From NCBI RefSeq assembly GCF_020882245.1, contig NC_083599.1, positions 11,648,931 to 11,712,930 on the forward strand: 64,000 nucleotides of DNA, read 5' to 3'. Of this stretch, positions 25,601 to 36,885 are shown one piece after another. A program made the translations under genes and the position numbers. Each line of letters opens with the position of its first letter. Position 1 is the first letter of the stretch. A model generated the notes under the pieces. It did not search any database. It was not told the origin of the DNA and saw only the letters and a program-made list of their open reading frames with translations. The DNA is from Rhopalosiphum padi. Its lineage: Eukaryota > Arthropoda > Insecta > Hemiptera > Aphididae.

Positions 25601-26473
25601 CGGTCAGTTAATATGAACCACAGTACTATTGGTGGCCAACAGCATCCTGCAGCAGCAGCAGCAGCAGCGTTGCATGACAAAATAAATCGAGCAATTGATT
25701 CACTGAAACTACAACAGCAGCAACAAAAGCCTAACGAAGACACACCAGTCAGTAATAACGCTAATAACGTATTATTGACCGGTAGTACTAATAATAGAAA
25801 TCCTATTAGTGATAATAATAGGCAACAGCAAAGACTGCGTAAAAATGGTGGTGTAGTCCGGCAACAGCAGACAGCGGCACTATTGGACCTTACTGTTAAG
25901 CCGTCCACAGCATCAAACACCACAAGGCAACAAAGATCAACATCAACAATCATGAACAGCAACCTACAAAATCAGCAAAACCGAAAAGGTTTAATACCAT
26001 TCCATTCTACTACCACTACAGGACCGTCAACTCCTGCGACTAACTTGGAAATCACAATTGTACCTGTTACAACTTCTGTCCCTACTAATTCATCGAGGCT
26101 TCTCTCACAGCAGCAACATAAACGTAGTTCGTCAGCAGCAACTCATAATAGTTCTGTTGCTAATTCTTCTGGTCCGATGACGGTTAGACAACAGCTACAA
26201 CGCCGGAATGCAGCAGCAGTTTCAACAGCTTCTGCATCGGCATCAATCGTAGACATGTTATGTGGAGGCAGAAGTCGAAACCATCAACAGCGTAATGGTA
26301 GTAGTATGTCTGTAACAGCAACATCTACTATTACTACTACTACTTCTTCTACAACATCTTCTTTGCATCAAAATCAGCAGCAGCAAATGCTCATAATGGC
26401 TGCTACTGCAATGGTTGCTCATCAACAACAAAAAACTGATAAACGAAAATCACAACCAAATAAAAAAGATTAA
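19654..26473 (+). CDS. ARID5B: ARID5B-like nuclear protein without a visible ARID domain
   Basis: Coding exons 19654-21694, 21764-22156 and 24015-26473 join in phase to give 1630 aa. The N-terminal half follows the pre-ARID (BAH-like) region of vertebrate ARID5A/B in order: LVGEPLATHGPYTFYSAL (from about residue 70), FYAVRPWY (about 162), VCIGELELLW (about 214), LYVMPDQTAAGRLGG then HGEDEV (about 377-400), LRAEDFVEWVRGG (about 459), VVMSYSRYCRYR (about 723), LFCRDTYDYP (about 777) and APKLKGWPS (about 812). In ARID5B the ARID DNA-binding domain follows this last motif; here the remaining 818 residues are Gln/Ser/Thr/Asn-rich with no ARID helices. LLDLTVKP near 25885 resembles a PxDLS-type CtBP motif. 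The frame is open upstream of ATG 19654 to an acceptor at 19612, so a further N-terminal exon is possible. Likely a chromatin or transcription regulator; DNA binding by itself is doubtful. Confidence 0.8.
23025..23683. mobile_element. Tc1/mariner-like non-autonomous element
   Basis: Left end CACTGTGTCCCAAAAGTCC and right end, read on the other strand, CAATGTGTCTCAAAAGTCC agree at 17 of 19 positions. TA lies directly before the left end. The 659-bp body has no long frame. The terminal sequence resembles mariner-type ends; the family call is from the ends only. Confidence 0.65.
23737..23905. mobile_element. Small pogo/Tigger-like MITE
   Basis: Left end CAGTCGAGTTACGATAACTC pairs imperfectly with the right end, which reads CATTGAGTCGCGATAATCC on the other strand. 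Both outer borders are TA, the target site of this superfamily. There is no coding capacity. Confidence 0.55.
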
Positions 26474-27751
26474 GGTGACCATCTACTAATTGTTCACAGT
26501 GTAAAACAATAGTTTAGAAGATGAAGACAATACAATTTTGTATTGTATATGAAGTATAATTTATTTATGCATATATATTATAATCATAATATATTATTAT
26601 GTCCTATAATTTTAAAAATAACATGCATGTTAGAGTTAAGTATAATGTATCTGGTTTATTTTCTATAAAAAATCGTAAACAATGGTGTGTGTGTGAGTGT
26701 GTATGTGTGAGTGTGTATGTGTGTGTGTGTATGTGTGTTTTTGTTTGTTTTGTTACAACTATAACATTATTTTTTTTTCAACTTATAAACTTAATTCATA
26801 AATATATAAAATATATATAATGTAAAATGTTAATGGTATTAATAATAAAAATTAAAGAAGAACAATCAATTTTATTATAATAATTATATTGGCATTACAA
26901 ATTTATTTATTTACATTAGTATGTTATAAAGTACCTGTGTATATACCTGCTGTACATAATTAAATAATATGTTGGACCTTATCAATTTTATATTATATAA
27001 AATAATAGTATGTATCTAATATGTAGGATAGGTTAAAATTTTTCATTTTATAAAGTTTTTCATGCAGTTTTAAAATATAAACTGTTAATATACAATACAT
27101 GTATTGAAAAAATAACATGAAATATTGCAATTATGGAAATTGAATTATTTGATTTAAAATGCTATGTTATTATTTAAACATTAAATGTAAATATAATAAT
27201 TATCACAATTTATAGGATAAACACATAGTTTATGTCTGTTTTATTTGGTAGATTAATATTATTTTGTATTGACATACATATTATTATTTATTAGATTCTT
27301 TCATAAAAATATCTCATTTAATATGGTTAGAAATGAATAAAGAATAACTAGGTTTACAATAACTGTAAAAAATGTAATGTACATGAATATTATATAGAAA
27401 TTAATACCTAAATGTAAGATTATATAATACATTTACATTTTTTTAAAGCTTAATATGCATAATACACATAATAATTATTATTAGTAGTAATAAATTGAAA
27501 ATATTTTATTATATCATAAAAATTGTCTAAAAACAATATTAATTTTTACACCCACTCTATACAACCATGTTTGTCTTATAGCATAAATATATGCTTACAA
27601 ATTCAAATAAGAATTAATTGTTGATATCTCAGATTACTAATTACCAAAAAGCATAAATTATTATTTTCTCAAATGTTTTTAGCTTTAATTAAAAAATGAA
27701 AAATCATAGAAACTTAAATTTATTTTATGTAAATTAGTATATAATAAATTT
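26474..27751 (+). other. 3' UTR of the ARID5-like gene and intergenic DNA
   Basis: Follows the TAA stop. Contains a GT-rich microsatellite (26684-26745) and a candidate AATAAA signal at about 26844. The remainder is AT-rich with nothing recognised. Confidence 0.5.
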
Positions 27752-28205
27752 AAGAGGATTGGAAGCGGAGATTTTCTATCTTTGTCTAACAATGTATGAA
27801 TGTATAAATATGTGGAATGTATGAATTTAGACATGTTTTCATTCAAACGTATACTGTTCGATCTAGTCAAGCGATAAGAGTTGTAAAAACAAATTTTAAC
27901 TTTTTGTCAAATCTAATTGAGATCAACTTTCTCAGTCTTAATTTTTTGATTTAAACTCTCCAAAAATTGAAATCATATTTTAATTACTCCTTTTTTAATA
28001 TGATTTTTTTATGATTTAGGGGTATAAAATAAAAAATGTACAAAAGCCTGTCTAGTAGATTTAGCTACAAATTCAAATTTATTTTTAGAATTCTTAGGTA
28101 TCGCTTTATAGATCAACGAGTAAGTTAGAATGAAAACATGTCTAAATTCTTACATTCCACGTGTGTTAGACAAAGACAGAAAATCTCCGCTTCTAATTCG
28201 CATAA
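27752..28205. mobile_element. MITE with long terminal inverted repeats
   Basis: The arm from about 27752 (containing GAAGCGGAGATTTTCT, TCTTTGTCTAAC, TGGAATGTA and ATTTAGACATGTTTTCATTC) is repeated in inverse orientation ending near 28205. Similarity extends for roughly 100-130 bases per arm with scattered mismatches and a small gap. The centre is AT-rich and has no frame. Flanking target duplication was not resolved. Confidence 0.8.
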
Positions 28206-29243
28206 CAGTTAGGTACGAGTATAACTAGTATAAGCAATAAATTAATAATATATAACCTGCAACAATTTTGTTAAAAATTAGTTTAACCTGTTAACATATT
28301 AATTATGGAAAAATAAATTATTATTATAATGAGTAGCACAAATAATAAATATATTTAAAAACAAATTCTTAATAATAGAAAATGTAACTGTGTCTCGGCT
28401 TAAAATTATTTTTATATTGAAAATTATATTATTGAATTCTAACTAGCATATCCATTAAAGTGTCCTACTCAATAAATGTCGTTAGAGTTACTCTGTTTTA
28501 TTAATAAGAACTCTTTCATTATTATCAAAATACTAAATATCTACTTAGATATAAAGTTTATTGTAATGATTCCATAGTAGATAAAATAGCATTTAATAAT
28601 ATTACAAAAATTTAAGTTATTTAGGATATTTACCCAAACCTAGTATTCAAACATCTCTAAATTAGATCACAAAAATTAATTAAAAATAACTATATTAAGT
28701 AGTATTATAATTTAATATACGTATGTTATTATTGGTTAATTATGAGTTGTTTAGTAATATTAGGTAATAACGAATAAGTATTTAAATGTTAGTTATGAAT
28801 GAAATGAGTTTTTTCCTATTTTGGTGGCTTTAAAAAATTTCCTTGTAACAAACAAACTGATTATTGTATATTTGTTTCAGCCTAATCTAATGGTCTCATA
28901 TTACTCCCTCAGTATTTTTAATTAAAATATATTTTTTGAACCCCCTTGGACTCGTGACCTACAGTCATAATCGAGAAACTATTTATGTCTTATAATAATA
29001 ATAACTATTTCAATCAAAAACAAAATACATATTTTTAATATCAATATATCATTAATATAAACAAAAAAGGGGAACTACTTTGCAGTATAGACGTACATCA
29101 GTAGGTATCAAATGTACCTCGTCATTGAATAATCTGTCACTGTAATAGTGTAATGTGTGTATTAAATTTGAATTCAATGATAAATTATTGTAAAAGAAAA
29201 ACAATTTTGAACAAAAATAGTCTGTCATGGCGTCATCCTATGT

Positions 29244-29274
<31 letters not shown>

Positions 29275-31092
29275 CATTTATACATATTAATATATTACTA
29301 AGTTTATTTCATATTATGATTTTGATTTTGCTATTAAATTATTAAGTAATTTATTTTACTATTAGTATTATGGCAATTGGTCTATCGATTGATTTATATA
29401 CTTATATATTTTTCAATTCCATTTAAATAGGTATCTAAATTGAAGTGTCATTAAAAGAAATGTTCTTGGATATTTATGTTTCAGAATAAACTACTATTAT
29501 GAGGAACCTTATAATGAATTTACAAACTTTGATTGAGCAAAAAATTTTTTTTAGAAATTCATAGAAAAAAAAGAGCTATATATACCTATCAATTTTAAAA
29601 TTGACGTCATGTATTGAAAATTGTGTTATAAACTGTGAAAAATTTTAGCATATTCTATACAGTTATATATTTTAAAACTACAATAAAATGAAAAAAATCC
29701 ATTTTGTTAAAAACTTATTTTATTTTACTTTTGGTAGTCATTAAGAAAAATAGATACTGGGAATTTTTAGTTTGTACCTCCTATAACAGTTATAGAATAA
29801 CAAATACATTTAATTTCCTACCAGAAAATATATTGTCGTAGTAAAATTAATACCTAGGTACATTTGTCACTCTACTAAAAATTTAAATGTTATTTAAGTT
29901 TGAAGTTTGGACGGTATAAAATAGGTAAGTATTTAATAGATTTTATTTTAATACAATATTAATTTGTATTATTTATTTAATTTTATAAGAAATAATATAA
30001 ACATTATAAACCGATAGGTATGACATAGCAAATATATTATGTATAATAAAATTTATCGTTTATACACAATACACAATACACTTGATTTTTAATTATTTGA
30101 CTACATAATATAAGTGTTTGATTAATTTTTGTGTGAAACCATTTTCTTGTATAATTTTATGATAACATAACAACTATTGTCATTATTGTATTATTGACAA
30201 GGTTTCGAAACTATATTTGTAAGAACTTTGATTTAGACGATTTAGTACTAAAGTCTAAAATATAATATACACACTACACAAACGTATAAAGTTTCAGAAT
30301 TTAATTTTTGTTAATATTAACAATATAGCCAATATAGGTATTGTAGGTATTAAAAATTTAAAATATTATTATTAAATCAATGCGAATAATATGTGTTATC
30401 AATGTTATCATCCTATTGTGTTCTCGCATGCCATATTGCCATTATTGTATAGAATATCTATTACAAATAATGCAAATTACAATTCATAAAAGTTTTAATT
30501 AAATATATATGTTTTTGATAAACAAGTCTACATTTCTACACACAACACACGTATAATAGGTATAAATACATCCACAATCTATGTAGGTAGTGTTATTCAC
30601 TAAAATTTGATTTATCAGAATTATTACTAACAAAAATGGTTAATTGCCTTTTATGTACTTACGTATTTTTTCTATTTTCTGTGTAGGTATTCTCCATATC
30701 TAATAGTTATGAACTAGAATTATTAAAAATAATATAATTTTTGAATTTCATTTAAAAAGGTAGGAGGCCCTGGCAGAGCCATAACAAAATAATTTGACGT
30801 CTGAGGCAAGTTTGAATATATGCGCCCGATTCCGTCAAAAAAAATCTCATTTTGAAAATGTTAAACTATTATATATTTGTTTATTAGAGAAGTAGTCAAC
30901 AAGTATTTATTTTAAAATTAATTTTAATTGACACAAAAAATAAATCTCATTATAATTTATACTCTTTTTGTGCAAACGTCGTTTGAAATTTATTTTTTTT
31001 ACTTATCTAGACATCTAGTATGCCTCTTCAGCAATCTTATTAAAAAGTATTAAAAATACTTTTAAAATACTTATAAAATAATATATTTTACG
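28206..31092. other. Intergenic AT-rich DNA with dispersed repeat traces
   Basis: No gene recognised. A TA microsatellite lies at about 29250-29275. The segment from about 29040 carries a diverged copy of the dispersed repeat described at 57165-57620 (shared TTAAATTTGAAT motif near 29163). A GC-richer patch at 30765-30835 looks like a transposon end. Confidence 0.45.
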
Positions 31093-31100
31093 GATACTCA

Positions 31101-31954
31101 CAGAGCCTAACTTAAAGGGGGCTAGGGGGGCTGCAGACCCGGGCCCCGATATTATAAAGTGGCACTGTGAAATTTTATGATATTATTGTTTACGTAGTTT
31201 ACCTTTCAGTCTACAGTTTATCTTTACATACATTTTGTTATTCAGTTTCACATCATTAGTACAATTGGTACATTAGTTGTTAGTATTCCGTCGACCGTCG
31301 TAGAGATGTTAAATTATTAAATTAGTTTTTAGTCGAGTTTGTGAGTTTTATTCGTTATTAATGTGTGCCAAAAACTATTGAAATTTGAAAACGTCGAGAA
31401 AAAAAGCATTTATCTCAGTGGTTATGCAAAACAAAAATTAAAGAAGGAGGCTGAAGACGCAGTAAGCAAGTTACCTAAATGGCTAAATTAACGAATTTTT
31501 TTGAAACTATCAAGAGTGCAAACGGAGTAACTAACACACTTGATTTTTCAGATCTAATCCAAAAGTTTAGTGAACTAAAATCTAGAAAAAAATCGTTGTC
31601 TTAAATTCTAAATCATGATGTAAATTGTATTATTATTTACATTTATTATGTTGAAAAATGCATTACCACTTTGACTTTGTGTACAATGTATCAGTAAACG
31701 TTTGTTTAAATTAAAAACTGTATTTACAATTATTTACTTATATTTATAATTTTAATTTCATCGTTTTATTTATATTAATCTTCATTAAATAATTACTTAT
31801 AGACTTATGCGGTAGTATAATTTATTTATAATTTTATAAAATAAATTGAATATAAAAAATGTATGTAGCAAAAAGACTGCATTTAAAATAATTTAAGTTG
31901 ATAATTTAGAATTTAGATAATAATTAATTTTGGGGCCCCATCAAAAAGGCTCTG
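31101..31954. mobile_element. Internally deleted hAT transposon with intact target duplication
   Basis: The element starts CAGAGCCTAACTTAAAGGGG and ends AAAAAGGCTCTG, giving a short terminal inverted repeat (CAGAGCC). It is flanked by a perfect 8-bp direct repeat, GATACTCA, at 31093-31100 and 31955-31962. Sub-terminal GGGCCCC blocks occur near both ends. Inside is a broken transposase frame (separate entry). Duplication length, ends and coding remnant all identify the hAT superfamily. Confidence 0.9.
31362..31604 (+). pseudogene. hAT (zinc-finger MYM-type) transposase, deleted and frameshifted
   Basis: A first frame contains YLSGYAKQKLKKEAEDAVSK and ends at TAA 31489-31491. A second frame, one base shifted, runs from 31482: AKLTNFFETIKSANG, then FSDLIQKFSELKSRKKS, to TAA 31602-31604. 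The first part matches the N-terminal SGxxKRKLKKE...LPKLTxFF segment of ZMYM-type hAT transposases; the second ends like their C-terminus. The catalytic middle is missing, so the copy is inactive and was probably mobilised by enzyme from elsewhere. Confidence 0.75.
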
Positions 31955-31962
31955 GATACTCA

Positions 31963-34900
31963 TACTCATAAAGTATTTTTACTAAAATATATTATATTAT
32001 TTTATACAATATACACAATATATGATATATATATACACATATATATATATAATATATAAATAAGAAATATTTCATATTACCTACATCTTACATTATTAGG
32101 TACCTATGTATAATATGTAGATTGTCTACATAGATTCAGAGTAACTCGCATAGGTATCTACTTATCATTTATCGGTAATAAAATATTATTTTTAACACGT
32201 ATTACAAATTTTGCCTGTAAGTGTTTTCAGATAAGCAAAAATATCAGCAAAGTTTTTTCAATATGTATTAGTATCACCATGTACCGGCTGCCAGGAAACC
32301 TCAACCATTTCGAATTTAAAACATGTTTCCGTAATTTCATACGATCCATTCGATCCAATATTACTACTAAGTACTAGTCCATCAAATATTTAATTAAAGA
32401 AAACTATGAATTTTTTTTATTGAATTAGATAAATAATCGCCCAAAAAATAAAATAAAACGGTTAGGTCAAGAAACTAGAAAAAATATTAAATTTTACTTA
32501 CAGCCTGATCAATGAAAATATTATTACAATATTACGTAAAAGTAACTGAAAATATCAAAAATACGAAAGCTCATGTTTCAATGTTTGAAAAATAAGGTGG
32601 GCAAAGGTACCATTCAGCTGGACAGTAAGTGTCGAGTTAGTCACTGTAATCGATGTGTTAAATTTGAATTTAATGATATATAATGTTTACAAATAACCAT
32701 ATATCATCAGTCATCACTAAATTCATTTCTTGATATTTCTATAATTGTTATTAATGTAATTTTTTTACTAATAGTATATATAATATATTATATTATTATA
32801 CTATATTATATATAATTATATAATGTTTATAATATAGGAAGTTGATTGATTTTTATTTTTTGAAAACATTGCATTTATTAATTTATTTCATTATTAGTAG
32901 ATAGGGTTCAGAAATTTATAAGAGACAGTAAAAATATGCATGAATAATTTTTAAATAGGTATGCATAAAAATTAATTAAAATTCCGAAAAAAAATATTTT
33001 TAAATTGAAAAAATATTTTTTTTAATTATTGTAAAATGTCAATTTTGTACAACAATTTATTAACGAATGAACAATAAATATATTTACAATAAGTTAAGGT
33101 CGATAACCTTTTGACGATAAGATATTTTTCGGTATTTATCGCGATATAGATTAAATAACCATATATTATGTTATTATAATATTATGTCGTCAAATTACGT
33201 AATATTTGACTGCGTCGATGACGATGACTAAATACCTACTTATAAAGTAATATTGAATTTTATATTCAATATTATTTAAAATACATAAGTTAAGTCATTT
33301 AAGAAAGAAAAATAAATGTTTAGAAAGTATTAAATATACCTAATATGAGTATGAAAATCAATGAACTATGCCAATGTGCGTACCTCAGTAGTTAAATGTT
33401 TTATTTGTTAAGATACAAGTATACAACTAGAAGAGATATGTATAAATATTTTTAATAACAAGACTACAAGAGGGACCCGTGACTTCTCAATTCAAGTACT
33501 GAATATATGTCATAACACTCATAACTAATAACCTAAAATTAATCTACACGTTTAAAAAATTTTACTGAGTATATTGAGTATAACATTCGCAATAAATAAT
33601 AATGTATTTAAAAATTTTAAGTCTCCACAAATAATAATATTTTTGAATTATAACAAAATAATTACCTAACATCGTTATTAATCGTTTAAATGTAGGTAAA
33701 CTAAATTTGAACTTTAAATATCTACAAAACTAATCGTGATTATATTATATTTTTTAGATTTTAGTTCCAGCTAGTATGAACTAATAAAGAAATTATCAAA
33801 TTTTAGACATAAAAAGACATTTTTTTAAATACATTTTCAAATAGTTTGCAAACTTTTGCGATTTTTACCAATTTTGTCAAACGTATAATTTCAAATGTAT
33901 GTAAAAAATTGTACATATGTATTTTTAATATTTTTATACAAATATAGAATTACAACTTATGTGGGAGAGCTCCGTGCTAGTAATGTTTATATATAAAAAA
34001 AATAAATATATTATTTCTATTGTATACAAACAACTTAAAAAGAAACAAAATATTTTTAAAATCATGTCCTGTATGAAAAATGATAATTTAATTACTTTGT
34101 GAAAATTTCAAGTTTCTATAATTATTTGTTTTTAAATTATGGAAAAATAAAGGAATCAATTTTATTAAAATATGGTTTATCGTAAAAATCCCGTTTTTTT
34201 TAAAATTTTTTTTTTTGTTTTCGTAATTGTTGAGAACACTATTGGAAACTTACTTTAACTTACCCACCTTTCAAAGTACTCCGAATTTATCATTTCGATT
34301 TAAAACATTTACCTACCAATATTTTTCAATTTGAAACATCTTCAATTTTATAGTTATATAGACGGTGGCTGTGATTTCGTTAATTATATATTTAATAAAT
34401 TAAAAAATATGTGACCATAACTTAAAATTGTATATGGGTATCTTCACCATTCTGAGAGTCGAAAAAATGGTATAGAAAGGCTAATATAGATGTGAAACAT
34501 ATTTTAACTATTTTAAGGGCATGCAAAGATATTCGATTTTGCCAATTTCGAAAAAATAGCTATAAGGTTTTACATGTATTAAAGCCATGGGTTCTTAAAC
34601 TTTTGCGGTACCATTTCATATTATTGTATGAGATGACTAACTAATACAAACTATCTACTTTATACTTACAGCGTAATTGTACAGTTCACGCCTTCACACA
34701 AAAATCACTATATACTCTGCAAAATGGACGATTTCAGAATTAGTATATATAGGTAACATATATTTTAGTATAAAATACATCCTCATTCATTTTTCAAGCA
34801 GACATATGAGGCTAACCAATTGAAAAAAAATTTACATCAAAAGTGCAATTGACTCAACGGATTGGACTAGTTAGAATAAAATAATTGTATATTTTTATAT

Positions 34901-35763
34901 TATTTGTAATTTGTATTTATATCGACGACGCTATGGATGCTTTTGTAGTATATTTGCGATATCGCCATCGATTATTGAAAATAATCATAATAATCATTGT
35001 TCCTAAGTATAACAATAATTGGCGTTTGCTATTAAAAAGGACAGGACAGGGTCTGAGTGCCTGACTCTTCTTTTATAGATAACTATTATATAACTGTGAT
35101 GGTTGTGCGTCAGTTTTTTTATTAATTTTTTTTTATCCGTAATTCTGTCCTATAATAATATTATAAAATAGATAGGTTATACTAGGTACACATTACATAT
35201 TTACAAAAAAAAAAAAGAAGAAAATTGTTGGTCTTAAAAATATATGAATGGTTAATCTTCTAATTGTATCAAACTATCAACACAATAATAGGGAAAATCT
35301 TTTGGAATAAAGGCCTCCTGTATTTATTTAGTATTATTTTAGATAGAATAAATTGTCCTAAATTAATTTGATCTTTATCCTTTAAGGTCCGCAGTGTAGC
35401 GTTAAAATGTGTCCGACTTCATTTTTAATGTCATCGTTGCAGTGTTAGGAAACCTTAAATGATAAAAATGAAATTTCTAAAATATCGCAAAGAATATTGT
35501 GTACGAAAACCTATGCGTAATATGGCTATTTAATCAGCCATACTTGAACAACGTAAAATATTCGATGTGATGATGTAAATAATATTTATCGTTTACGCGT
35601 TTACCACATTATATTATAGTATGATATATCACGGCAACTAATAAGTATGCTTTAGTTCAGTTTAGTAATAAGTAATGAATAATAAAGATTATAATTCATA
35701 ATGCGTTAGGATTGTATTCGTATATCGTATAGAACTTTACTCGTATATTGGTTTTTGAATTGT
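31963..35763. other. Intergenic DNA with diverged dispersed repeats
   Basis: No gene recognised. Contains TA microsatellites near 32025-32055 and 32770-32825. A copy of the dispersed family described at 57165-57620 starts near 32590 (GTGTTAAATTTGAAT at about 32658), and a 3' part of the same family lies at 34030-34330 (AAAATTTCAAGT, then TAAAAATCCCGTTTT). A fragment around 34590 reading GGGTTCTTAAACTTTTGCGG resembles a hAT-type end. Confidence 0.45.
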
Positions 35764-35855
35764 GACGTACTCATAGACATATAAAGAGATCTTTAAAGAG
35801 TAATATATAAACTATAAAGAGTGTCTCTTTATATGTCTATGAACGTACTACGTCG
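35764..35855. repeat. Hairpin-forming inverted repeat
   Basis: TCATAGACATATAAAGAGA on the left is matched perfectly, in inverse orientation, by TCTCTTTATATGTCTATGA on the right, with a roughly 30-base AT-rich loop. It lies about 1 kb upstream of the Ubr3 start. It may be a tiny foldback element. Confidence 0.7.
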
Positions 35856-35879
35856 TAATGGCATATATAAATGCTAATA

Positions 35880-36885
35880 TGCTATAAATGCATAATGTGA
35901 ATGTGACCGCGGTCCCAATATGTACCTTCATTAATGTTATCACAAGCGCGGTCCAGCCGGTTATGATGATGAGTACCACAGCCGCGGTCGTAGTAGACAC
36001 CGTGGTATCCTCCGTGCTATCACGGACATCCGTATACATCGAACCATACTACCACAGTATTTTCCCTACTACCGTGCGCGTTCGGACGAATGCTTATATG
36101 TATTGTCCGACTGGTGTTTATGGCGGACGGTGGTAGTGGTGGTGGTTGTGGTGCCGACAAGTGATATAATCGTCGTCGTTCTTCCTTTTCTTCTTTTTCA
36201 TGCCCGTTGTCATAATCGCATGTTAACGCGATATGTTTTACAAGGAAATTTTATTTTTTACTTTTTTTTGTTTTTGTTTTTGTTTGAATCTTTTAAATTT
36301 CACAGGGTCACTATTTGTGAGTTCGATTGTCTGATTATTTTTTCGCATTATCGTTGAAACGCGCACGTACGTCATACACATATTATTATCATTGTCGTTG
36401 TGTTGTGTCACTTTTCGCTGTGCACGAACGGACTACGTACCGGACGCGGAGGTATCCAGTGGCGAAATTTTCTAGCTGAATTTTACCAACAATTGCAAAT
36501 GTTTTGAGTGTCTTCGAGGTCGCCATTACACGTGGTGCGTGTTTTGCAGAGTTCGTTTTCATACCATCGTAGTAACATGAACATTGCGCCGGTCGTGGCG
36601 CTGTGTTTAACGAGTGTGTGAGCGTATAAGCGCGTGTTATCATATTGTGAATATCTGGTGTTCAATTATCGCGTCGTAAAGCAAACTAACTGTTGTTAAT
36701 AGTATTATTTCCCGTGATTACAAAGTCGTAGTGTCTCAACATTTATTTCACATGCGACATATGGAGAAATTTTCAGAATGTTGAACGAGTCGAATGCAGT
36801 GCCTGCTATGATGCTGATGTCGTCCTTCTACATAAACTATAAAAACTTGTTTGTTCTATACGTTTAGACATTTATTTGATATACT
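35880..36885 (+). promoter_or_regulatory. Presumed Ubr3 promoter and 5' leader
   Basis: Composition rises in GC and CpG relative to the flanks, with ACGTAC-type motifs between 36360 and 36450. In-frame stop TGA at 36877-36879 closes the Ubr3 frame immediately upstream of its start. The leader contains other ATG codons, for example at 36778, that could reduce initiation at the main start. The transcription start itself is not determined. Confidence 0.45.
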
